Part shown: piece by piece, positions 11,230 through 22,542 of the stretch
Layout of the letters: the number at the start of each line of letters is the position of its first letter
Position numbering within the stretch: position 1 is the first letter of the stretch
NCBI GenBank assembly: GCA_036245525.1
Contig: BTPG01000001.1
Coordinates: 176,005,664 to 176,069,663, forward strand
Direction of reading: 5' to 3'
DNA: 64,000 nucleotides
From: Semisulcospira habei
Lineage: Eukaryota; Mollusca; Gastropoda; Semisulcospiridae
Notes under the pieces: generated by a model
Database searches by the model: none
Told to the model about the DNA's origin: nothing
The model's input: the letters and a program-made list of their open reading frames with translations, nothing else
Translations under genes and position numbers: made by a program

Positions 11230-12095
11230 AGTAGGATCGTGTTAACTCCGTCACTGACGGAGGTTAGATACGATAGCTCAGAATCAAATCACTGCCTGCC
11301 TGGCGGAGGTTAGAAGCGATAGCTCAGAATCAAATCACTGCCTGCCTGGCGGAGGTTAGAAGCGATAGCTCAGAATCAAATCACTGCCTGCCTGGCGGAG
11401 GTTAGAAGCGATAGCTCAGAATCAAATCACTGCCTGCCTGGCGGAGGTTAGAAGCGATAGCTCAGAATCAAATCACTGCCTGCCTGGCGGAGGTTAGAAG
11501 CGATAGCTCAGAATCAAATCACTGCCTGCCTGGCGGAGGTTAGAAGCGATAGCTCAGAATCAAATCACTGCCTGCCTGGCGGAGGTTAGAAGCGATAGCT
11601 CAGAATCAAATCACTGCCTGCCTGGCGGAGGTTAGAAGCGATAGCTCAGAATCAAATCACTGCCTGCCTGGCGGAGGTTAGAAGCGATAGCTCAGAATCA
11701 AATCACAGCCTGCCTGGCGGATGTTAGAAGCGATAGCTCAGAATCAAATCACTGCCTGCCTGGCGGAGGTTAGAAGCGATAGCTCAGAATCAAATCACAG
11801 CCTGCCTGGCGGAGGTTAGAAGCGATAGCTCAGAATCAAATCACTGCCTGCCTGGTGGAGGTTAGAAGCGATAGCTCAGAATCAAATCACTGCCTGCCTG
11901 GCGGAGGTTAGAAGCGATAGCTCAGAATCAAATCACTGCCTGCCTGGCGGAGGTTAGAAGCGATAGCTCAGAATCAAATCACAGCCTGCCTGGCGGAGGT
12001 TAGAAGCGATAGCTCAGAATCAAATCACTGCCTGCGGCAGTGATTTGATTCTGAGCTATCATTTCTAACCTCCGCCAGTGAAGGAGTTAACATGA
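11230..12095. repeat. 46-bp minisatellite inside one arm of a hairpin element
   Basis: About 17 head-to-tail copies of a 46-bp unit (AGGTTAGAAGCGATAGCTCA ... CTGCCTGCCTGGCGG) from about 11,250 to 12,030, with only scattered changes (CACAGCC for CACTGCC; GGTGG for GGCGG). The outer edges are inverted copies of each other: GTAGGATCGTGTTAACTCC at the left and GGAGTTAACATGATCCTAC at the right. The right arm holds one unit in inverse orientation. Confidence 0.9.
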
Positions 12096-12173
12096 TCCTA
12101 CTTATTCTTGCTGTTAAGTGTGCACTGTGCCGGCGGGACCTTTGGCGTAGTTAGCTAGGCTGTATCCAGCAGG

Positions 12174-12221
12174 ATGGATGTGAACACAAGGGGCACGAGG
12201 AAACTGGTCTTCCTAGCCGGG
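12174..12221 (+). CDS. Candidate first coding exon of the EF-hand gene
   Basis: ATG in a good context (CAGGATGG), 16 codons ([16 protein letters not shown]), then a donor GTAAGC. It ends in phase 0, which matches the phase-0 start of the exon at 12,862. Support is only this phase match and the donor. Confidence 0.35.
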
Positions 12222-15200
12222 GTAAGCTTTCTCTGTATCTGGTACGAATACTACTACTTTCAAGTCTACGGCAAAGTTCTGTGCAGACACGACCGCCAAC
12301 AGCACACAGCTGCATGAGGTATAGATTGAAAGATTCTACTGCGCCACAGCATATAATGCGGGGACTCGAGAGAAACGATCTATTTGTCCTCGATCACCCA
12401 GGTCCGGGGGACTTTAAAATGAAAAGTAAACTAGAGTAGAGGATCTACGCCGCTTGCTGGTTTCATTCATGTGCGCTGGTGTTACACAGCAAGATGGGAG
12501 GAATCGGAAGCAATGTGCGATGTTTTAAATGCACAGTTCTGCTGTTGGCAGTAAAATAATTATTTAGTAGCTATAATGCAGTCATCTGTTCCACAGTACT
12601 TTCCCACAGTGCCAGCGATTATCTCAGTCGAAGCAGATCAAAGCAAGAAGTGAACATGGTTTATTGCTGTTGTATGCCGAATGCGTGAGTACCGATTAGC
12701 TCATTTTTGGCCCAACACACCACAGCAAGATAATCGCCAAGCTATTTTGGCACCGCCATTGAATTATCATGGTCGATCTGTTTCCTGAATTGCAATACAG
12801 TCTGTAATCTGTGCTGATCAGGCCACTAGAAAATCAGACTAAATGGCGTCTTCCCTTGCAGGCCTTTGTAGAGGGGCTGACGCAGGCGGAAGCTCAAGGT
12901 AAGACTGTCTATTTCTATTCATTGATCGATTGATTGATTGATTGGTTGATTGACGTGAAATGTCAACACAGAAAAGCATTGCAATGATCAATATTACATA
13001 TAATCGATTAATTTGGATTCAACAATACAAGTGTGTGTGCCTGCCTGCGTGTGTGTGTGCCTGCGTGCGTGTGTGTCTGCGTGCGTGTGTGTGTGTAGAA
13101 CTACGTGAAGCGTTCAGCCTGTTTGACAAGAACGGAGACAACAGCATCAGCAAGGACGAACTAGGGCCCGTGCTGCGCGCGCTGGGCAGGAACCCCTCAC
13201 AGAAGGACATAGAAGACATGATGGCGGAAGCAGATACGGACAGTATGTGTTTACATCAACCGTGATAGGTCACATTCAATAGTTCAAGGGTAGTGATGAT
13301 TAACACAGTGTCCAGAAAGGCGTTGTACTACTCCCACCCCCCCCCCCCCCCCCCCCCCCCCCATCACTCCTCACACATAAAATATTCACCGGCCAGGACA
13401 GAATAGTTCAAGAATCGTGCCAGAATAGCGTGGTGCCTGTAGGCTCGTACTACGTTTGTGATTATAATGTCCCTGTACGCAAAAGACTATCGGGGAGAAG
13501 TCGGCCGCAATGGGCCCGCGCACGACAGTGGATTACACTAACACGACTATGCGCGGGCCCGCTGCTGCTGACTTCGGCCCGATGGCCTTTTGTAGGGTTA
13601 GGATTCAAACTGTTTCCAAAACTGTAATGTAGTGTCTGAGAGCAACTGCTGGCCTAGTTTGGTGGACTGATTTCCACCTCGTGGCTCCATGAGCTGAGCG
13701 TCAACAAGCAGTCAGTAGCTAGAGGTTCCATACTACATGTGTCTATCTTGCAATGTGTGTGTGCACCAGAGTCAGGCATGTTGTCGTATGACGAGTACGT
13801 GGAGGTGATCAGCAAGCACATGACGCCGCTACAGGAGGTGGAGGTGCAGCTCAGGCAGGTCAGTACACCGCTCTCTCTGCCAACTACATCATGTACCTGC
13901 ATGGGTGCCGACTCTGTCCGCTTTCAAATCGCTGCTCAAGGCCTATCTTTTTTTTTTTCTTATGCATGTAGTTAACATGTACATTAACCTTTTATGGATT
14001 TTCAGTGCCTCAGCAGTCCCTGTTCCTGTTTTGTTTTTATAAGGGTAATTTGTTATAAGCAAAATGTCAGACTTTCAAATGTAATAAACCCAAAACATCG
14101 ACAAATGCTTGTTTTTAGCCTACGTTCATTCATTTGTAGGATCATTATAATGTAGAATCACTTAATTACAGTAGATTGCAGTTACTATACGTAAAGGACA
14201 GTTTATTTGTACTATTTTTTTCTTTTTATGTTTTAATCAAAAGTCATTGGGAGGAGAGAGCGGAGGGAGTTTAGTCAAATCAGCTACTGTCCAAATTGGT
14301 GTCCATTCTTTTCGGTGTGGGTGCGAGTCGTCTTAGCTTCGATAATGAAATTTTTCCTTTTCACTGGCTTGGATAAGTGATTTATTTTCACAATTACAGA
14401 AGCACTGGATATAACAAAACCCGGGAACCCAGCTTTCTACTGCTTTTGGCACTAGTAGGGTGAGGGCGGGAGAACTCTCCTGCGGCGTAGCAAAGGAATA
14501 AAACAGCAGACAGGTCTTCATTGTACCACATTTGTTAGAGTAGTCCTTCTGCGCAACGTTACTGTAAGACCTATTAAGAACATTTTTAATGAAATTATTG
14601 TAAAGTGTTATTGCCTGGAGCAGGTAGCTTTAATAGAACAACCTAGTTATCGCTGATACATCATACTGATGTTGGGAGGTACTGTTGTCTGGCCCACGAA
14701 ACTGAAATTGTCTGGCTTCTGTACAATCGTTTCGTGTCTTCTATACAGTACAGACGTCAGACGAAACCCATGATATACACTCCGTTTCAAAACAGTCACT
14801 GTGGAGGGGCGGATCTGGGGGGTGGGGTGGGGTGGGGGAGAGTGATTCCACGGGTTCTAGACTCCCCTCCACCAATAATTCTTTAAATGCTATAACAAAG
14901 TCCCTTCTTTATACAGAGTTTGGAACTCCCTTCCCCCCCCCCCCCCACCCCCCCCCCACCCCCCACCCCGCCCCCGCGTTTGATATTTCGGCGAGTGGTG
15001 AGGGTCTTGACACAACCTCCTCCCCTCCCCCCTCCCCCCCTCCTGGCCACACACACATACCTCCAGCCACCCACACATCCCTTGTTGTTTGATATTTGGG
15101 CGAGTGCTGAGACAAAAGCTCTTCGCCCCCTCCTCCGCCCCGTTGTTGATTTTCAGCTACTATAAGGAAGGTCTAGGTCAGGAGGCCTTTTGTGTCAGGT

Positions 15201-16599
15201 TGAAGGTCCCAAACAAAACGTTTTACCCACCCACCCACCCACTCAGCCACCCTCTAGGTAAATGATGCTGTGTTAACCTCCACCTGTGAGGGAGAGCCCT
15301 GATATACCGGCTAGTGGTTCCTACACCAGTAATTGTACAAGTTTACAAGAAAGGAACACGGGGAAGCAAGCTTAAAAAAAAGATAATTAACTGTGTACAG
15401 TTCAGAGATAAACCCAACGAAGAAAGAAGCACCTTTAGAAAAGACGGTTACAACTTTCTCCACCCACCGACAAGATAAAGTAGCGAAGTGTTGTCTCGTT
15501 TGTTTCTCCGTTTTGAAAAAGTTTATATTCCTAAATTGTTTTGTATGTATTTTGTAACCGTGCTTCTTTAATCTTTAGGGTTTTCTCTGCATTTGGTTTT
15601 GGATTTTGTATACAGTTCGTATGTCCTCCCAAGAACCAAGTTGCTGCCGCTAATCACAACTAACCTTTGTACACTCGATCAAAATGTACTTGTGGATGCA
15701 GGAATGCACGTGGAAGCGCGATATTACGAGACCGTAACGTGACAAAGCAAAACGCACGAAATAAGGCCTCTACACAGCCAGTTTTAACTCATTCTACCCC
15801 AGACACACTACATCAAGATAAGGATCGACCATGATAGTTCAAGGGTGATGCCAGAATAGCTTGGCGCCTATGGGCGCCAAGCTATTCTGGCATCACCCTT
15901 GAACTATCATGGTCGATCTGTGTCCTGCCCTGCAATGCAGTCTTCAGAGGACAACGGCAAAATTTAAGGATTTCGGTGTTGGGGTAGAATGAGTTAAGTA
16001 GGCAAACAAAAACACGCAAATTATGTGAAAATGGAGCATTCTCCTGTTTCCTTTGCTGCTTATAATGTACAGGTTTGCTATGAACGAACTCGGCAGCGCC
16101 GCGGGGACTGAAAAAAACATTTGTTACATCCGAAACATTTGTTATATCCGAAACTTTGTTATATCCTAGCTTGTTATAAGCGGGTTAATTTTACAAAGAA
16201 ACAGAACAGATCTGGCCGGGACCTCCCCAAAAGCTGTGTTGTGTCCGATTTTTGTTATATCAGACCTTGTTATAAGCGGACTTGACTATATATTGTTAAG
16301 AAAGACGTACATTATATTTCTTATCATGATTCAGACCGGTCTCGTCTTTGCCAGTTTGTGCTGCGCTTTGGGCCTGTAGGCTATGGGTTGAAACAGGTTT
16401 GATGTTGTGAGTATGCCTGTCAGTTTCTGTATCGGTGCGCAGGCGTTTCTTGTCTTTGATCGTGATAAGAGCGGCTACCTGAACCTGACGGAGCTACGCG
16501 AGGTGTTGTGCAGCATGGGAGAGCCGCTGACCTACAAAGAGGCTCAGACCGTTCTGGACGCTGTCGACGTCAACAAAGACGGCAAGGTGGACGTGGAAG
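12174..16599 (+). CDS. Calmodulin-like EF-hand protein gene (3' end not found)
   Basis: Exons, all with GT-AG borders and compatible phases: candidate 12,174-12,221, then 12,862-12,898, 13,099-13,242, 13,770-13,858 and 16,443-16,599. The joined product has four EF-hand loops: [36 protein letters not shown] and [11 protein letters not shown] (last residue in the next exon). Each keeps acidic or oxygen ligands at loop positions 1, 3, 5, 9 and 12. This is the calmodulin/troponin C architecture, probably a cytosolic Ca2+ sensor. Identity to calmodulin is moderate ([20 protein letters not shown]), so it is a calmodulin-like paralogue rather than calmodulin itself. The terminal exon closing EF-hand 4 is not visible before the repeats begin at 16,640. 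It could be a pseudogene if that exon is lost, but the splice sites look intact. Confidence 0.8.
12862..12898 (+). CDS. EF-hand gene exon ([12 protein letters not shown])
   Basis: Acceptor TTCCCTTGCAG, donor GTAAGA. Encodes the LTQAEAQE segment, equivalent to the LTEEQIAE helix before EF-hand 1 of calmodulin. Ends in phase 1. Confidence 0.7.
13099..13242 (+). CDS. EF-hand gene exon: EF-hand 1 and start of EF-hand 2
   Basis: The acceptor is the TAG after a TG-rich tract and the donor is GTATGT. Encodes [20 protein letters not shown] and the linker [20 protein letters not shown] up to DTD. Confidence 0.85.
13340..13362 (+). repeat. Poly(C) tract in intron
   Basis: Run of 20-plus C within the intron of the EF-hand gene, next to a diverged copy of the AATAGTTCAAGGGTAGTG hairpin-element arm. 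Confidence 0.8.
13480..13585. repeat. Short inverted repeat (hairpin) in intron
   Basis: GTCGGCCG..TGGGCCCGCGCA pairs with TGCGCGGGCCC..CGGCCGAC-like sequence (GACTTCGGCCCGA) across a loop of about 30 bases. It is probably the remnant of a MITE-like element. No coding is seen. Confidence 0.45.
13770..13858 (+). CDS. EF-hand gene exon: rest of EF-hand 2 and central linker
   Basis: Acceptor GTGTGTGCACCAG, donor GTCAGT. Encodes [18 protein letters not shown] and a linker QEVEVQLRQ. Phase 1 in, phase 0 out. Confidence 0.8.
13893..13960 (+). mobile_element. LINE RT C-terminal scrap
   Basis: CTCTGTCCGCTTTCAAATCG and GCTCAAGGCCTATCTTT match the C-terminal coding end of the CR1-like fragment at 17,025-17,065. 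The rest of the copy is not recognised. Confidence 0.5.
13961..14860. other. Intron sequence, little recognised
   Basis: AT-rich, no exon. Short GTTATAAGC/TTTGTTATA words near 14,040 recur at 16,110-16,290 and look like a decayed DNA-transposon repeat. Confidence 0.4.
14860..15240 (-). repeat. C-rich copy of the G-rich dispersed repeat
   Basis: Reverse complement of parts of 17,275-18,130. TTTGGGACCTTCAACCTG, ACAAAAGGCC, CAAATATCAAAC and TTGTTATAGCATTTAAA are shared. The long C tracts are the G tracts of the other copy. Confidence 0.6.
15784..15997. mobile_element. Foldback MITE with TTAA target
   Basis: Outer terminal repeats ACTCATTCTACCCCA and TGGGGTAGAATGAGT are bordered by TTAA on both sides. 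The centre is a nearly perfect palindrome of about 96 bp (GATCGACCATGATAGTTCAA ... and its complement) around GGCGCCTATGGGCGCC. TTAA duplication is the piggyBac-type signature. Diverged arms occur at 12,705-12,780, 13,270-13,440 and 16,690-16,740. Confidence 0.7.
16443..16599 (+). CDS. EF-hand gene exon: EF-hand 3 and most of EF-hand 4
   Basis: Acceptor CGGTGCGCAG, donor GTAAGG. Encodes [17 protein letters not shown], a linker [15 protein letters not shown] and [11 protein letters not shown]. Ends in phase 1, so the gene must continue downstream. Confidence 0.85.
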
Positions 16600-16779
16600 G
16601 TAAGGACTAGCCATCAGAAACGGAGATGTTTAAGGTAATAACGGCTCAGTAGGCACGCCAATGTCAGCCCTCACACTCATACAAGACATGTATCGACCAT
16701 GATAGTTCAAGGGTAGTGCCAGAATAGCGTGACGCCTCTAGATAATTTTTTACAATGTTATTACCGTTTCTGCTCCCCT

Positions 16780-16856
16780 ATATTTGTTTGCCGCCGTGAG
16801 ATGGCCTTAGTTGCCTGCTCGGCGTTAAACCCAAATAACTAACCCATATTTGTTTG
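16780..16856 (+). mobile_element. 55-bp 3'-end-only LINE insertion with 11-bp TSD
   Basis: ATATTTGTTTG at 16,780-16,790 is repeated at 16,846-16,856. Between them lie 55 bases matching the extreme 3' end of the LINE at 62,526-62,580 (CCGCCGTGAGATGGCC ... AAACCCAAATAACTAA). Confidence 0.75.
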
Positions 16857-17135
16857 ACCTGGCTCATATTTACACGCCCGCAAGATCCTTCCGTTCTGCA
16901 CAGAACAGGCACGCGTATTTTCAGGGTTCCTAGGCAAAAGAAGTCTACTCAGGGCCAGCGTGCTTTTTCCTATTTCGGTCCAGTCACCTGGAATGACCTT
17001 CCAGCCCATTTCAGACATGCTCCAACTCTGTCTGCTTTCAAATCGCTGCTCAAAGCCTATCTTTGTGAAAATACGGTAGACTTTGAGATGGGGCTGGTCG
17101 GAGCACGTTCCGTAGCATGCAAATGACGAACATAG
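16857..17135 (+). mobile_element. CR1/L2-like LINE RT C-terminal remnant
   Basis: The open frame reads GQRAFSYFGPVTWNDLPAHF then [12 protein letters not shown], the conserved C-terminal end of CR1/L2-type reverse transcriptases. It is strongly 5'-truncated, and no catalytic motif remains. Confidence 0.65.
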
Positions 17136-17249
17136 GCGGGCACACATCAGACTGACGATGAAGTAACACGATAAAAATTACGTCATGTCTAGCTACGCTA
17201 ACCGCGCTGTTGAAGCGCGGGAAGCGCCGTGTGTATGTGTGTGTGCAGG

Positions 17250-18150
17250 GCCGGATCACTTAGCTCCAAGGGGGAGGGGGGGGGAACTTCTTGTTTGGGA
17301 CCTTGAACCTGATACAAAAGGCCTTCACTACGCTAAATCTTGTTTCCGTTCCGCGAGGGCCGAAAAATCAAATAGTGGGGAGAGGGGGGGGGGGGGGTAG
17401 AAAGGCGACGGACCTTACTTCCAGTGTGTGTGTGTGTGTATGGGGGGGGGGGGTGATGGGCGACGGACCTTACTTCCAGGCGCCGCAGAATCAAACAATG
17501 GGGGTGGGGGGGGTGGGGGGGGAGCTAGGCGACGGACCTTACTTACAGGTGCCGAAATATCAGAAGGGGGGGGGGGGAGGTGTGTGTGTAGGCGACGAAC
17601 CTTGCTTCCAGGCGCCGAAAAAGCAAACAGGGGAGGGGGGGGGGGAGAGACACACCTTGCTTCCGGGCTCCTAAAAATATATTTACGAGGGGGTGAGGAT
17701 AGAAAGGTACTAGTCCTCTTGCTTCCAGGGGCTGCAGCTTAACCATTCCCCCAAATATCAAACGACGGGTGGGGGGGGGGAGGGGGTGTAGGCATCGGAC
17801 CTTGCTTCCAGGCGCCGAAAAATCAAACAGTGGGGAGGGGGAAAAGCAGATACACCTTGCTTCCGGGCTCCTAAAAATATATCTACGAGGGGGTGAGGAG
17901 AGAAAGATAATAGTCCTTGCTTCCAGGGGCTAGAGCTTAGCCATTCCCCCCAAATATCAAACGATGGGTGAGGAGCGGGGCGGTCCGCTCAGCCGTTCGC
18001 CAAAATATCAACCAACAGTGGGGGGGGGGGGGGGTGGAGTCCAAACACCCCCAAAAAGGGATTTGTTATAGCATTTTAACAAATTTGGGGGTTTGGGGGG
18101 TATGGACCCCCCTGCCCCCCCACCCCACCCCCACCCCTGGATCCGGCCCT
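17250..18150 (+). repeat. G-rich degenerate tandem repeat
   Basis: Units of about 75-110 bp combine a G run of 7-14 bases with GGCGACGGACCTTACTTCCAG and GCCGAAAAATCAAACA-type words. At least seven units lie between 17,340 and 18,060. The many closely spaced G runs could form G-quadruplexes on this strand. Apparent open frames here are low-complexity glycine-rich artefacts. Confidence 0.7.
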
Positions 18151-18289
18151 GGTATGTGTGTGGGTGTGTAGACACGAGTATTTCCGGTGTTTGTGTACGT
18201 GCTGGCCTGAAACTTTAGGATCGAGATGTATTTCGGAGAGCCTCCAAGCATATTTTAAATGCTAGACTCGTAAAAGAGGAAACATTGCC

Positions 18290-18841
<552 letters not shown>

Positions 18842-18846
18842 TGACT

Positions 18847-19660
18847 TGTGATGAAGCTCTATGCTCGTGCATAGTGCTCATACATTAGGGTTAGTACGGT
18901 ACGGTTTTTGTTAACGGTTTGTTTGTGCCGATAGTCCGGGTGGCACGAGGTTCCACGTGAAATCTGTAAGACATGGTTAGCACGGAGTTTTGGTGAGTAC
19001 TGTTATAGTGAGTTCTAGGCAAAAGTCAGTCTGGCAGAGCAGTAATATATTAGTACGGGGCTTATCGTCAGCTTGGACGGATGTGTTTGAGATACCTAGC
19101 CCGTATTCCAAGACTCTGAAGCCTAGAATTCAGAGTGCTTGTAAAGAGGGAGCGACGGACGCCGAGACGTCGAGTCACCAGACCTAACGTGAGGTCATCA
19201 CCCATCCAGCTCTTCACTCAGAGTGAGTCTGACCGGGACCGAGGCACCCGAGTCAAAGCGAGAACTGCGCTACAGTACGAGTACGAGGACGTCCGTGCCA
19301 AAGAGACAGGGCGGCAGGAAGAAGCGTACAACGAAGGACTTTCACGCCTAGACGTGAGAAGGACCAACGTAACCAGGCAATAACATCAAACAGGTTGGAG
19401 ACAGTGTGAAACTAAAGCCTAGCCTGGCCGAGATAGTGTGTTATGTGTATGTGATGTGGATGCTGGGTGCGGGGAAAGGAGTGATGTATATAGCTTAATA
19501 GTTGTGAGCGTTTTTTTCGTATATTTATCTTGTATAAAAGTCTCTTTAGAAAGGGAGCCCGTGTGTTGAGTTTGTGTTGAATGCGCCCGTCAGTGGCGGT
19601 GTATGCGTCTGTTGCGTGAGAGTCTGTGCGTAGACTGTGTGTAAGTCTGCGTGCGTTACA
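18847..19660 (+). repeat. 5' LTR of element B
   Basis: Begins TGTGATGAAG, ends GCGTTACA. TATAAAA at 19,533-19,539 is a probable core promoter, placing most of the LTR in U3. The sequence GAATTCAG/AGTGCTTG near 19,137 marks where LTRs A and C carry the extra GT-AG block. Confidence 0.9.
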
Positions 19661-19680
19661 GTGGTGACCCTGTTTTAGCG
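19661..19680 (+). promoter_or_regulatory. Primer-binding site of element B
   Basis: GTGGTGACCCTG directly after the LTR. TGGTGACCC matches the first nine bases complementary to a tRNA-Trp 3' end. The remaining bases do not match well. Confidence 0.55.
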
Positions 19681-20015
19681 GTACATATTTTAGAGTAGGA
19701 TTTTGTTGCTATGTGCATGTTGATGTGTTAGATTCCCCTCTCCGATTCTAGGGGGTAAGATCCGTTGTTTCCGTAGTTTTCTGGATCTTACGAGGAATTA
19801 GTACTTGTTTCTTCCTGTTGTATATGTAGTATTCTTTTTCCTTGCTCTTCTTTCTATCGTTCTTATTTTTCGGTCCATCTGGGCGTCAAGTAGGTCACTA
19901 TTTTCTGCGTAGGTTGTTGATATTGTTGTGAGTTTCATTTTAAGTTTTTGGCGTTGATTTGGTTGTGATTTGTATTTTTTACATTTTCATATTTTTGGGA
20001 GTTGTTGGTGTAAAT

Positions 20016-20168
20016 ATGGAGGTAGACCCGGTAGAGGCTTATATTAAGCAAGGTGAAAGACTAGGCTTAGGGACGAGAAACTTTTTGATTATGTCGAGAA
20101 ATGTAAAGATAGGGAGGATAGGGCGAGAGAAAGAGATGTTCAGAAAACCTTAAAGGAGTTAGAAGCTC

Positions 20169-20252
<84 letters not shown>

Positions 20253-22542
20253 TTTAAGAAAGAGGAGCTAGAAGTTCAGAAAGCCTTAAAGGAGAAAGAG
20301 TTAGAAGTACAGAGAGAGCGAGAAGAGAAAGAAGGAGTCTTAAAGGAGAAAGAGTTAGAAGCTCAGAGAGAGCGAGAAGAGAAAGAAAGGGTCAGTCTTA
20401 AAGGAGAAAGAATTAAAAGTACGGAGAGAGAGAGAAAAAGAAGAGAGCGTTTCAGAGAGAGAAAGACGAGAAGTCTCTAGCGTTTCAGATTGATTGATTG
20501 ATTGTACATTGCTTAACGTCCCGACAGCAACAAGGCTTTCTCAGGACGTGCCTGCACTGCTTGTGAAAAAAAATAAACAGAACATTGAATGTATGTCGCC
20601 AGCCGGTCAAATACATTAAATAAACCTAACACATGGGGCCTAAATAAAGCTAAGACCATTTAGCAACACACATCCAATATCAAGAGCTACAGGCAGTGCA
20701 GACAGTAGGGAGAGTTTAAAAAAGGCAAATACAGGTGAATGGACAAAGGGTAGACAGAAACACATGCCCCAGAATAGAGAGAAAAACGCACCCTGTGGGG
20801 CTGACCAGGGTGACCCTGGGAACTAAAAAATACCTAACCCCACCCAAGTCCCCCAGGGCAGACCCGGGTGGGGTCTAGCGTTTCAGAGAGAGAAAGACGA
20901 GAAGTCTCTAGCGTTTCAGAGAGAGAAGGACGAGAGGGAACATGCGTTAAGAGAGAAGGAACTAGACTATCAGAGAGAAGAAAAGGAGAGAGATAGGGAG
21001 GTGCAACTACAGTTAGCTCGAGATGCGGAGTCTAGAGGAGGTAGTGATTCAGTAGGCCGGGGCATACGGAATTTTCCTAGACTGCCGATGTTTAGAGTCC
21101 GTGGACTCTATTGACGCTTTTTTGTGTCGTTTCGAGTCTCATGCGCAGGCGTTGAGTTGGCCTTCTGCCAACTGGCCCGTTTTGCTTTCGACTGTGCTCG
21201 AAGGTCAGGCCTCGAGTCTTTACCATAGCTTGAACGTTTCGGGGAACATAGATTACGAGACTTTGAAGGAGTGTCTTTTGCAGAAGTTCCAGTGTAATGC
21301 GGAAGGTTTTAGAGAACGCTTGAGAGCTTGTCGGCCAGAGACAGGGGAATCGTTTGTGTCGTTTGGCAAACGATTGTCCCATTTGCTCGTACGTTGGGTC
21401 GAACTGTCAAAGATCGACCACACGTTACGAAGCATTGTTAGATCTCATGTTGGCTGAACAGTTCTTTGGTAGCGTTTCCAAGGATCTAGCGGTATTCTTG
21501 AGGGAGCGTAACCTCAAGACTACGGACGAGTTAGTACAGAACGCGGAGGCTTTTCGGATGGCGCATCCTACGAAAAACCTCGCGCGTAGGGCCGAGACTC
21601 CGCCAGTCGGGTTGGTCGCTGCTAACACGACTGGGGGTTACCGGGGCGTCAATACCTTACGTGGAGCCCAGCTGGTTAACGGTAGAGGTACTTTGCGTTT
21701 CCGACGCGGTGATACAGGTAACAGCAATGCCAGTCGCGATCCGTACGCACGTGGAGGGACATCTTTGCGTGGGTATGGTCGTGGTCGTATTGCGAGTTCG
21801 GACACTCAGTGTTTTTCTTGTCGTGGGTACGGGCATTTCAGACAGAACTGTCCGTACAACAGTGCAGGCGCGCAGTATGCTGATTATCAGGAGCACGGCC
21901 ATCTGGCTCATCAGTGTCCTGGCGTCACTGGACGGGTGGAGGGGGCGGAGCAGCCCACTTACATAGCCAGCTTTGCAGTCCCAGTCGGGGAGGAACTACA
22001 AGTGGGCGGAGCCGTGTGTTCAGCTGACGGAGATGGTTGCCTACCGCTTGTGGACGGGGTTGTAAACGGATGTCTTGCTTCAGTTCTCCGTGACTCCGGT
22101 ACAACGACAGCGGGAGTCAGACGTAGCCTCGTTAGACAAGATCAGTTCACTGGCGAGACGCAGAAAGTAGCTTCGTTCGGATGGAAGATAGAAATTTTTC
22201 CGTTGGCAAAGATAGAGGTTGACACGGGAGTTTTTCACAGGTGATCTAACTTCTTGTGTCATCGACGAGCCATTAATAGATTTAGTTCTGGGTAACATGA
22301 AGGGTGTGCAGCCAGTCATCGGTAGAGTCGGAGCGATGAAGCGAGCTCACGATCCTCACGGTGTAGTCGCATCAGTCGCAACGAGAGCTCAGAGCAAGCG
22401 TGCTCGTGAGCAGAGAAATCGTGTTATTTCCGTCCAGAATCAGGGGATCGGTCAGCGGGTGTGGCCCAATAGTCGGGTTGGTCTGAGACGGCATAGTTCT
22501 GTTACAGACAGAAATGCCGCTCAGCACCCAATATGTAGGTAG
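20016..22542 (+). pseudogene. gag: gag-protease of LTR element B, frameshifted
   Basis: The start ATG at 20,016 (MEVDPVEAYIKQGERLGL) parallels element A. Then come a (GA)n-encoded Glu-Arg tract (20,175-20,250), more Glu/Lys-rich repeats, the SCAN-like capsid region (21,101-21,640) and a zinc knuckle CFSCRGYGHFRQNC near 21,810. The second knuckle has lost its first Cys (YQEHGHLAHQC). The retropepsin motif is DSGTTT, near 22,095. Frame changes relative to A lie near 20,065, 21,095 and 21,420. A SINE-like element interrupts the coding at 20,490-20,873. The last open frame ends at 22,542, with no RT. Confidence 0.75.
20490..20873 (-). mobile_element. SINE-like element, copy 1 (in gag of LTR element B)
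   Basis: TSD TCTAGCGTTTCAGA at 20,476-20,489 and 20,874-20,887. The (ATTG)n end is at the left, so the tail-last orientation is minus. The GC-rich end reads CCAGGGCAGACCCGGGTGGG. Confidence 0.85.

Noticed and set aside
11250..12030. Possible CRISPR array
   Set aside because: Units are contiguous 46-bp tandem copies with no spacers, in an animal genome, inside an inverted repeat.
12655..12687. Short frame [10 protein letters not shown] followed by GTGAGT, considered as a first exon (THAP-like start)
   Set aside because: Ends in a phase that would give a stop in the exon at 12,862, and is too short to assign to a family.
19135..19383. 82-codon charged open frame in both LTRs of element B
   Set aside because: Present twice because LTRs are duplicates. 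Not open in LTRs A and C, where the GT-AG block precedes it and frames differ.
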